In this document: piece by piece, positions 6,663-11,745 of the stretch
Layout of the letters: every line of letters starts with the position of its first letter
Numbering within the stretch: the stretch's first letter is position 1
Origin: DASPXK01 sp035637315
Lineage (GTDB): Bacteria; Chloroflexota; UBA6077; JACCZL01
Length of the DNA: 11,745 bases
Assembly: GCA_035637315.1 (NCBI GenBank)
Contig: DASPXK010000168.1
Location: forward strand, 1-11,745
Direction of reading: 5' to 3'
Made by a program: the position numbers and the translations under genes
Notes under the pieces: generated by a model
What the model saw: the letters and a program-made list of their open reading frames with translations, nothing else
The model's database searches: none
What the model was told of the DNA's origin: nothing

Positions 6663-7889
6663 CTACTCCTTGCAGTCGCCGATGCTGATCGGGCCGCCCA
6701 CGAGTGCCAGGGCCTCGTTGCCCAGCGCCTCGTAGACGACCTGCTCGTAGGTGGGTTTCCTCGACGGCTCGATGTCGCCGTTGTTGATCGAATTCTGGAT
6801 CGACCACTCGGTACGGTCTCGATTGAAGCCGGCGTTGACCGACCAGACGCAGCTCTTGGTCAATTGGTCCCAGGCGTACTCCACCGCCGGCTGGGGTTTC
6901 TCGGTTGCCTCCATCATGATGGGGATCACTTTGGCCTTGTCCTGGTAGATTGTTCGGTTCGCCTCGATCATGCCGGCCACCATGTCGCGAACCAGGTCGC
7001 GATCACGTGCCAGGAAATCATCCGAGACGCCATACGAGTTGTAGGAGTACAGCGGCAGCAGCTCCCACAGATCGACGAGTATATGGACCCCGGGCTTCTG
7101 CTGCTGGGCCAGGAACACGTCCTCTGGATGTAGGGCAACGCCCTCGATCTGGCCCGAGACGAGTCCGGGCAGGCGCCCGGCCGTGCCCTGGGCGACGAAC
7201 TGGACGTCGTCCACGGTCAGGCCGGCGGTCTTGAGCACCTCGCGGCCCATAATCCAGTTGAAGCTGCCCACGCCGCCCCCGGCCGCGCTCAGGCGCTTTC
7301 CCTTCAGGTCGGAGGCGGTCTTGATCTCGGGCGCGACCACGTACGACTGGGGCGGCTTGGGCGCCATACCCCAGACTTGCTTGCCCTTCAGACCCGCGCC
7401 GATGGCGGCCTCGTTGAGCGAGGCCATCACCGTCCCCTGCGCCACGGCGGTCAGGTTGCTGGCCGACAGGCCACCCTCGAATTGGAGGATATTGGCGTCG
7501 ATGCAGCGCTTGGCGAAGTAGCCCAACGCGCGCGCCACGAACGGCGGCGTGTGGACGACGTTGGGCGGCGCAACGGAAACGCCCAGCGAGATCTTGCGCA
7601 TGGGGCCGGTGCAGGCGGCCGCCCCCTGGGCTGGCGCTGCCCCGGCCGCGAACGGCTTCGGCTCACCGCCAGGCGCAGCGGCAGCGGCCGGTGAGGCGGC
7701 CGGAGACGCACCTGGCGACGCAGCCGGCGAGGCGCCGGGCGACGCGGCCGCCGCCGGTTTGCTCGTGGGCGCGGCCGTGGCCGGCGCGCCAGCCGGTGGG
7801 GCCGGCGACCCGGCGCACGCGGCCATTAGACAGGCACCGACAATGGCGACGGCCGCGTCGAATCGAACCAGCAATCGTTTGCCCGACAT
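6663..7889 (-). CDS. ABC transporter substrate-binding lipoprotein (NMT1/THI5, nitrate/sulfonate/taurine type)
   Basis: This is a 408-residue protein starting at ATG 7889 with a strong ribosome binding site (GGGAGGAG). Residues 1-25 are a lipoprotein signal with lipobox MAAC and Cys25. Residues about 26-92 are an Ala/Pro/Ser/Gly linker with repeated ASPGASPA-type units. The ligand-binding domain (about 97-408) has the NMT1/SsuA-like order: a KISLGVSVAPP strand, a PPFVARALGYFAK helix, SDLKGKRLSAAGGGVGS (about 193-209) and an SGQIEGVALHPE segment. Four Cys (93, 129, 347, 406) lie in or beside the exported domain and could form disulfides. It captures ligand outside the cell for the permease and ATPase encoded upstream. 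The ligand is not predictable. Longer in-frame extensions upstream of 7889 overlap the permease gene and are rejected. Confidence 0.92.
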   Translation of the reverse strand: MSGKRLLVRFDAAVAIVGACLMAACAGSPAPPAGAPATAAPTSKPAAAASPGASPAASPGASPAASPAAAAAPGGEPKPFAAGAAPAQGAAACTGPMRKISLGVSVAPPNVVHTPPFVARALGYFAKRCIDANILQFEGGLSASNLTAVAQGTVMASLNEAAIGAGLKGKQVWGMAPKPPQSYVVAPEIKTASDLKGKRLSAAGGGVGSFNWIMGREVLKTAGLTVDDVQFVAQGTAGRLPGLVSGQIEGVALHPEDVFLAQQQKPGVHILVDLWELLPLYSYNSYGVSDDFLARDRDLVRDMVAGMIEANRTIYQDKAKVIPIMMEATEKPQPAVEYAWDQLTKSCVWSVNAGFNRDRTEWSIQNSINNGDIEPSRKPTYEQVVYEALGNEALALVGGPISIGDCKE

Positions 7890-7933
7890 CAGAACACTCC
7901 TCCCGGGCGGTGTAGTGGCTGCCTCGGCCGATC

Positions 7934-8812
7934 CTACTCCTGGTCGGCCGCCGCGGTCCAGGGCGCCACCCGACGCTCCATTAAGCGCAAGAGGGCCGTC
8001 AAGCTGATCCCCAGCAGGCCAAGCGTAACGATCGGCACGAACATCTTGTCGACACGATAGGTGCTGGCGCTGCGGACGATGAGGTAGCCGATCCCGGAGA
8101 TGGCCGTGTACAGGTCGGCCAGGACCATCCCGATCAAACCGCGCCCCACCGCTAGCCGCAGCCCCGTCACGATGAACGGCAGGACCGCCGGCAGCACGAT
8201 GTTGAACCAAAGCTGGCGCTCGGAACACCGGAAAGCGCGCCCCACCTCCAGCAGCTTGGGGTCGACAGCCTTGACGCCCTGGTAGGTGTTGATGACCAGC
8301 GGGAAGAAGGCGAACAGGAACAGGATGATGATCTTGGCCGACGCCTCGAAACCGGCCCACAGCACGATGACGGGCACCAGCGCCACGGTTGGAGTGGAGT
8401 AGAGGAAGGTGACGTACATGTCGAGCGCCACGTCCAGCACCCAGAACCGGGCCAGGAGTAGGCCGCTGCCGATCCCAAGCACCGCCGCGATCAGCAGCCC
8501 GACCACCAGGACCACTAGGCTGGGCGCCAGGTAGGTCCACAGCTCGCCGCTGCCGATCATCACGACCGCCGCCGCGGCGATCGCCGACGGGGTTGTGAAG
8601 AGCACCTGGTCGATGCGTCGTCCGAAATACTCCCAGGCCGAGAGGACGACGACCAGCGAGACAACCCGAATGCCAAGCACATGAGCCCGCCGGCGCGCCT
8701 TTCGCTCGGCCGCAGCCAGGCGCGCGAGCGTTTGCTCGTCGGCCTGGTCGTCCGCCGCGACCATCGCCGTCGCGGCAGAGCGCTGTCCAATTGGCGCCGT
8801 GTCGATACTCAT
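7934..8812 (-). CDS. ABC transporter permease (SsuC/TauC type)
   Basis: This 292-residue inner-membrane protein starts at ATG 8812. GTG 8845 is an in-frame alternative that would add 11 residues. A charged cytoplasmic N-terminus (1-45) is followed by about six spans (about 46-63, 73-88, 96-120, 133-155, 160-178 and 255-275). The EAA-type coupling loop that docks on the ATPase lies at about 189-208 (EVGRAFRCSERQLWFNIVLP), with a family-typical GLRLAVGRGLIGMVLADL segment after it. It forms the translocation pore as a homodimer. It sits second in the operon, 63 nt after the ATPase stop and 44 nt before the binding-protein start. Confidence 0.92.
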   Translation of the reverse strand: MSIDTAPIGQRSAATAMVAADDQADEQTLARLAAAERKARRRAHVLGIRVVSLVVVLSAWEYFGRRIDQVLFTTPSAIAAAAVVMIGSGELWTYLAPSLVVLVVGLLIAAVLGIGSGLLLARFWVLDVALDMYVTFLYSTPTVALVPVIVLWAGFEASAKIIILFLFAFFPLVINTYQGVKAVDPKLLEVGRAFRCSERQLWFNIVLPAVLPFIVTGLRLAVGRGLIGMVLADLYTAISGIGYLIVRSASTYRVDKMFVPIVTLGLLGISLTALLRLMERRVAPWTAAADQE

Positions 8813-8875
8813 ACGCTCGCCTCGATCCAGCCCCGCGCAGCGCACTCGTTCCCCCCCAGAGGAGAGGCAGCCATG

Positions 8876-9673
8876 CTACACCCCGACCCCGGCCGAGACG
8901 AACGCTTGTGTTCCCACCGGTCTCAGCTCGTTCCAGATGTGCTCGCGCAGGTCCGTGAACCGCCGGTCCGCGCGGACGGCCGACATGTCGCGTGGCCAGC
9001 CGAACGGCATCGCCAGGATCTCCCGCACCCGACCGGGCCGCGCTGTCATGACCGCGATCCGGTCACCCAGCAGGATCGCTTCGTCGATCGAATGCGTGAC
9101 GAAGACCACCGTCTTCCGCTCGCCTGGCCGCTGCATCAGACGTAGCAGCTCCTCCTGCAAGACCTCTCGCGTCTGGGCGTCCAGGGCCGCGAACGGCTCG
9201 TCCATCAGGAGTACCGACGGGTTCATCGCCAACGCCCGCACCAGCCCGACCCGCTGCTGCATCCCACCGGATAGCTGATATGGGTAGTGGCGTTCGAAGC
9301 CGCTCAGCCCGACCAGATCGAGGTAATGCCCGACCCGCTCATCGATCTGGCTGGCCGGCGCCCCGGCCATGGCCAGGCCAAAGGCCGCGTTGGCGTAGAC
9401 GGTCTTCCAGGGCAGCAGCCCGAAGTGTTGGAACACCATCGCCACGCCTTGCGGTGGCCCGCCGACGGGTCTGCCGTGCACGAGCAACTGGCCAGCGCTC
9501 AGGCCTGTCAGCCCGGCGATGCAGCGCAGGAACGTGGTCTTGCCGCATCCGCTCGGCCCGACCACGCACAACACCTCGCGGTCGTCGACTGTCAAAGTCA
9601 GCTGGTGGAAGGCGACGACCGAGCCCTCGAGGAAGAGCTTGCTGGCGTTCTCGGCGACGATCGTCCCGGACAT
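8876..9673 (-). CDS. ABC transporter ATP-binding protein (SsuB/TauB type)
   Basis: This is a 265-residue ATPase, the usual length for the family. All motifs are present in order: Walker A GPSGCGKTT (39-47), Q-loop Gln82 in VFQHFGLLPW, signature LSGGMQQR (134-141), Walker B VLLMDEP (154-160), D-loop AALD (162-165) and H-loop His194 in VTHSIDEA. The PFGWPRD tail (about 223-229) is typical of nitrate/sulfonate/taurine importers. It energises uptake as a dimer on the cytoplasmic side. ATG 9673 follows GGGAGAG at a suitable distance. The frame is open far upstream, to about 10180, but that stretch is made of repeats and is not coding. It is the first gene of the five-gene importer-hydrolase operon. 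Confidence 0.94.
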   Translation of the reverse strand: MSGTIVAENASKLFLEGSVVAFHQLTLTVDDREVLCVVGPSGCGKTTFLRCIAGLTGLSAGQLLVHGRPVGGPPQGVAMVFQHFGLLPWKTVYANAAFGLAMAGAPASQIDERVGHYLDLVGLSGFERHYPYQLSGGMQQRVGLVRALAMNPSVLLMDEPFAALDAQTREVLQEELLRLMQRPGERKTVVFVTHSIDEAILLGDRIAVMTARPGRVREILAMPFGWPRDMSAVRADRRFTDLREHIWNELRPVGTQAFVSAGVGV

Positions 9674-9780
9674 TATTTCGAGCTCTCCCGCTAGCGGGGG
9701 CCGCGGGGCGGGCGGACCTCGACCCTCGGCAGCTCCTCTGGCATGTACGGGGGCGTGCCTGGCCTGTCCATGTCGGCGCG

Positions 9781-9789
9781 AATATAGCA
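9781..9789 (-). promoter_or_regulatory. Possible extended -10 promoter of the importer operon
   Basis: On the minus strand TGC-TATATT fits an extended -10 element (TGnTATAAT), about 110 nt before the ATPase start. The -35 position falls inside the heptamer array and shows no consensus, so the extended -10 would have to suffice. Confidence 0.35.
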
Positions 9790-9790
9790 C

Positions 9791-9832
9791 GACTCGGGAG
9801 TCACGAGTCCCGAGTCGCGAGTCGCGAGTGGA
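9791..9832 (-). repeat. Heptamer-period tandem array (unit GAGTCGC, or GACTCGC on the minus strand)
   Basis: On the plus strand six units start at 9791, 9798, 9805, 9812, 9819 and 9826, exactly 7 bases apart. The units at 9812 and 9819 are identical (GAGTCGC) and the others differ mainly in the last three bases. On the minus strand the unit reads GACTCGC or GACTCNN, close to the first unit of the array at 263. It lies just upstream of the possible importer promoter. Confidence 0.8.
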
Positions 9833-9835
9833 CGA

Positions 9836-9881
9836 CGACCGTGTCAGTACCGCGACCTTGTTCTCACGGTCGCGGTACTGA
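9836..9881. repeat. Long hairpin with a competing alternative pairing
   Basis: TCAGTACCGCGACC (9844-9857) pairs perfectly with GGTCGCGGTACTGA (9868-9881), a 14-bp stem with a 10-nt loop. A second, mutually exclusive pairing exists: CGACCGTG (9836-9843) with CACGGTCG (9865-9872). This could be a REP-like mobile palindrome or, on the minus strand, part of a regulatory leader. No function is established. Confidence 0.65.
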
Positions 9882-9900
9882 GGCATGCTGGACGAGGATG

Positions 9901-9938
9901 CCCCCCCGGCCCCCCCAAGCTTGGGGGGGTTGGGGGGG
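9901..9938. repeat. Poly-C/poly-G hairpin centred on AAGCTT
   Basis: Two runs of seven C (9901-9907, 9910-9916) pair with two runs of seven G (9923-9929, 9932-9938) around AAGCTT. The intervening GG and TT could form G-U pairs in RNA. It resembles the spacer hairpin at 10577-10608 in design. Homopolymer runs here are also prone to sequencing error. Confidence 0.6.
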
Positions 9939-9950
9939 CGGCCCCGGACT

Positions 9951-9979
9951 TTGGCGTGCGAAGACGAAAAGCAGATACG
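9951..9979 (+). promoter_or_regulatory. Weak candidate promoter of the OsmC-like gene
   Basis: TTGGCG (9951-9956) and GATACG (9974-9979) are 17 nt apart, the ideal spacing, but match the sigma-70 consensus at only four and three of six bases. The site lies between the poly-G hairpin and the GAGGAG ribosome binding site (9998-10003). Confidence 0.25.
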
Positions 9980-10009
9980 CTGTTTCGAGATCACGATGAG
10001 GAGCGCAGG

Positions 10010-10567
10010 ATGCCTGAAGCGCAGAAGCCTCAACCGCTTATCGACTACGCCCACCATCGCCAGGACTGGCTCGCGCGGCGCGACGAGCTCAAGCAGCACG
10101 CAGAGCCGGCCAGGTTCACCGTCCGCGCGACGGTCGAGTTGTTGCACGATTTCCTGAAGGAAGCGCGGGTCCGCAACCACACCTTCCGCTCGGACGAGGC
10201 CGCGCCCGGCGGCGGCGACGAGGCCCCCAACCCGCTCGGCTATTTCGTGGCCGCGGTGGGTTTCTGACTGCTTACCCAGCTGGTGCGGTTCGCATCAGTC
10301 GACGACGTGCCCTTGACGGCCGCGTCGCTGGACCTGCGCGGCACGTTTCCCAACGACTTGAAGTACGACCTCGCCGAGGGCGCCAGCAGCGCCATGGAGG
10401 TCCTGAACTACACGCTCACGGTGGAGAGCCCGGCCCAGCGCGAGGACGTCGTGCGCCTCGTCCAGCGCGCCAGGGCCAATTGCCATGCCGAGAACACGCT
10501 TACAGCTCCAGTGGCGGTGATCCCGGCCCTCCGGCTCAATGGTGAGGACGTGCCGCTCTATCCATAG
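10010..10567 (+). CDS. OsmC/Ohr-family protein, probable selenoprotein with in-frame TGA (Sec86)
   Basis: With TGA 10265-10267 read as selenocysteine, this gives 185 residues from ATG 10010, placed 6 nt after GAGGAG. OsmC/Ohr proteins reduce organic hydroperoxides through a peroxidatic Cys on a buried helix and a second Cys about 65 residues later. Here the pre-helix segment NPLGYFVAAVGF (74-85) is followed by the TGA at position 86, where the first Cys belongs, then LLTQLVRFA in the same frame. The second Cys is present as Cys158 in ARANCHAENTL. Family-like sequence continues to LNGEDVPLYP, with no frameshift or other stop. A SECIS-like hairpin starts 12 nt after the TGA. TGA serves as stop elsewhere in the window, so recoding to Trp is unlikely. 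A TGC-to-TGA nonsense mutation is the main alternative. Standard gene calling would split this gene or discard it. The sel genes are not in the window. Confidence 0.85.
10280..10298 (+). promoter_or_regulatory. Bacterial SECIS hairpin for Sec insertion
   Basis: The stem CUGGUGC (10280-10286) pairs with GCAUCAG (10292-10298), including one G-U pair. It is capped by the loop GGUUC (10287-10291); closing G10287-C10291 would leave a 3-nt loop. The stem starts 12 nt after the UGA and the loop GGU starts 19 nt after it. From memory, the E. coli fdhF element has a GGU loop about 18 nt after its UGA, within the known 16-37 nt window. SelB recognises this loop. An alternative lower stem, UGACUG (10265-10270) with CAGUCG (10296-10301), would place the UGA at the hairpin base. 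Confidence 0.75.
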
Positions 10568-10576
10568 CCCCCACCC

Positions 10577-10608
10577 CAACCCCTCCCCCACGCTTGGGGG
10601 AGGGGTTG
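10577..10608. terminator. 14-bp GC-rich hairpin after the OsmC-like gene
   Basis: CAACCCCTCCCCCA (10577-10590) pairs perfectly with TGGGGGAGGGGTTG (10595-10608) around a 4-nt loop, starting 9 nt after the stop. It is followed by TCG rather than a long T-run. It may act as a terminator, or be a REP-like spacer element of the same style as 9901-9938. Confidence 0.6.
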
Positions 10609-10680
10609 TCGCTCCGCGTTCGCGTCGCGCCATGGTTCTGGCTACACTGTCCCGGGGCGGCACGGCGTCGGTAGGCTTGC

Positions 10681-10708
10681 GCTGACAGCTGATAGCTGAC
10701 AGCTGTTA
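10681..10708 (+). repeat. Heptamer-period tandem array (unit GCTGACA) upstream of the GGT-family gene
   Basis: Four units begin at 10681, 10688, 10695 and 10702. The first and third are identical (GCTGACA); the second is GCTGATA and the fourth GCTGTTA. A further GCT follows at 10709. The array ends 9 nt before the GGAGG ribosome binding site (10718-10722). Confidence 0.8.
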
Positions 10709-10727
10709 GCTCCGTCCGGAGGTCGTG

Positions 10728-11745
10728 ATGGCCGGAATGGTGGTCGCGCCGCAGCCTCGCGCGGTCGAGGAAGGAGTCGGCGTCCTGCGTGAGGGCGGGA
10801 ACGCCGTCGACGCGGCGCTAACGGCTGCCCTGGTCCAGGGAGTCATCGACTTTCAGATGTGCGGGCTGGGCGGCTTCGGCACGTTCCAGGTCTTTCTGGC
10901 CGCCTCGGCGCGACACGAGGTGATCGACTTTCACGGCACGGCCGGCAGCCGAGTCAGCCCGGACATGTGGCGCGACCTGTTTCTTGGGGACGCCAGGCCC
11001 GACCAGGGATACTGGATTGAAGGCCTCCTCAACGACGTCGGCTACGGGGCCATCACGACGCCGGGAACCTTGGCCGGCTTCCAGGAGATCTGGCGCCGGT
11101 ACGGGACGCGGTCCTGGAAAGAGCTGTTCGGGCCGGCCATCCGCCTGGCCGCGGAGGGCTTCCCGGTCACCGCCGAGCTCCGGTCGTTCTGGGTTCGCGA
11201 GGAGTCCACACCGGCCCGCGCCGATGGCTATCACCGCCTGACCTGGACGCCGGAGGCGCGCCGCGTCTACACCAGAGGTGGCGAGGTCTACAGGCAGGGC
11301 GAGACGCTCGTGCAGCTGGACCTGGCCAGGACGCTCGAGCGAGTCGCCGACGAGGGATCAGACCTCTTCTACCGTGGCGAGATCGCCGAACAGATCGACC
11401 GTGACTTCGACGCGAACGGCGGCTACGTCGCCGCCGAGGACCTGGCGGCGTACCAAGCGCTCCACGGCGAGCCAGTTCGCGTCACGTACCGCGGCTACGA
11501 GGTGCTGTCCAGCCGACCGCCCGGCGGCGGGGTGACCGTGTTACAGGTCCTCAAGATACTCGAGGCATACGATCTGGCTGCGCTTGGCCACAACAGCGCC
11601 GACTATATCTATCTCGTGGCTCGCGCGATGGGGGCCGCGTTCGCCGATCGGGCCCGCGAGATGGGCGATCCGCGCTTCGTCGAGGTCCCGGTTGACGACA
11701 TGCTATCGGCCGAGCGGGCCGCCCGCTGGCGCAGAAGGCTGGACT
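10728..11745 (+). CDS. Gamma-glutamyltransferase-family protein (3' end outside the window)
   Basis: 339 residues are visible; the frame is open to the window edge. ATG 10728 follows GGAGG at 5 nt; GTG 10725 is also in frame. The N-terminus has GGNAVDAA (23-30) and GLGGFGTFQV (46-55), typical of the large subunit, and PPGGGVTVLQ (264-273) matches the later PPSSGG region. Members mature by self-cleavage before a catalytic Thr, which lies beyond the visible part. The usual R-E-T-A-P segment, whose Arg holds the gamma-glutamyl carboxylate, reads FHGTAGSRV (68-76). This protein may therefore not use ordinary gamma-glutamyl substrates, as in acylase-like relatives. No signal peptide is seen, so a cytoplasmic location is likely. 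It is downstream of the OsmC-like gene on the same strand but separated by a hairpin. Confidence 0.88.
   Translation, partial: MAGMVVAPQPRAVEEGVGVLREGGNAVDAALTAALVQGVIDFQMCGLGGFGTFQVFLAASARHEVIDFHGTAGSRVSPDMWRDLFLGDARPDQGYWIEGLLNDVGYGAITTPGTLAGFQEIWRRYGTRSWKELFGPAIRLAAEGFPVTAELRSFWVREESTPARADGYHRLTWTPEARRVYTRGGEVYRQGETLVQLDLARTLERVADEGSDLFYRGEIAEQIDRDFDANGGYVAAEDLAAYQALHGEPVRVTYRGYEVLSSRPPGGGVTVLQVLKILEAYDLAALGHNSADYIYLVARAMGAAFADRAREMGDPRFVEVPVDDMLSAERAARWRRRLD

Larger units (their letters stand above)
9674..10009. other. Divergent intergenic region rich in repeats and hairpins
   Basis: This 336-nt spacer separates the importer operon (minus) from the OsmC-like gene (plus). It has no credible gene. 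It holds, from left to right, a possible minus-strand extended -10, a 7-base-period array, a hairpin with a competing alternative, a poly-C/poly-G hairpin and a weak plus-strand promoter, listed separately. It must contain the start signals of both units. Confidence 0.7.

Noticed and set aside
7890..8540. N-terminal extension of the binding protein
   Set aside because: It lies inside the permease gene in another frame. The lipoprotein signal and strong ribosome binding site at 7889 mark the real start.
9791..9832. CRISPR-like array
   Set aside because: The units are 7 bases with no spacers; CRISPR repeats are over 20 bases and separated by unique spacers.
9674..10180. N-terminal extension of the ATPase
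   Set aside because: It runs through repeats, hairpins and the divergent OsmC-like gene; ATG 9673 gives the normal family length.
10265..10267. TGA read as tryptophan (genetic code 4 or 25)
   Set aside because: TGA ends several other genes here (1152, 2012, 3217, 4035), TGG is used for Trp, and the family expects Cys at this place.
10283..10567. Separate 94-residue gene starting at GTG 10283
   Set aside because: It is the in-frame continuation of the OsmC-like gene after the TGA. It has no ribosome binding site of its own, and the helix carrying the catalytic residue would be cut in half.

Overview
The window is high-GC DNA, probably from a bacterium of the Chloroflexota or a similar high-GC lineage. 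That assignment is inference. It rests on GC content, Ala/Ser/Pro/Gly-rich lipoprotein linkers and the type of palindromic spacer repeats, since no marker gene is present. TGA is an ordinary stop here (for example at 2012, 3217 and 4035), which matters for the main finding.

Layout. A tRNA-Lys(UUU) with encoded CCA lies on the minus strand at the left edge. A plus-strand group of four genes follows (304-3217), all exported or membrane proteins: a lipoprotein with a Ser/Gly/Pro-rich tail, a single-span membrane protein of unknown function, an isoprenylcysteine-methyltransferase-like membrane enzyme and a four-span DUF350-like protein. It converges, across a hairpin terminator, on a minus-strand A-type iron-sulfur carrier (HesB/IscA/ErpA family). 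A VapBC-type toxin-antitoxin pair (3757-4471) comes next.

From 9673 back to 4489 a five-gene minus-strand operon encodes an ABC importer of the nitrate/sulfonate/taurine/NMT1 type (ATPase, permease, lipoprotein binding protein). Two tandem paralogous alpha/beta hydrolases follow, resembling 2,6-dihydroxypseudooxynicotine hydrolase. The layout suggests uptake and cleavage of one class of small organic molecule.

Divergent from this operon, at 10010-10567, is an OsmC/Ohr-family gene with an in-frame TGA exactly where the family has its peroxidatic cysteine. The second catalytic cysteine is intact. A bacterial-type SECIS hairpin with a GGUUC apical loop begins 12 nt after the TGA. I read the gene as a selenocysteine-containing OsmC-like peroxidase of 185 residues rather than two ORFs or a pseudogene. 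The window ends inside a divergent gamma-glutamyltransferase-family gene.

A second pattern runs through the spacers. Four of them (263-297, 2011-2038, 9791-9832, 10681-10708) hold short tandem arrays with a strict 7-base period but different unit sequences, each beside the start of a gene. Several spacers also carry long perfect hairpins of REP-like type.
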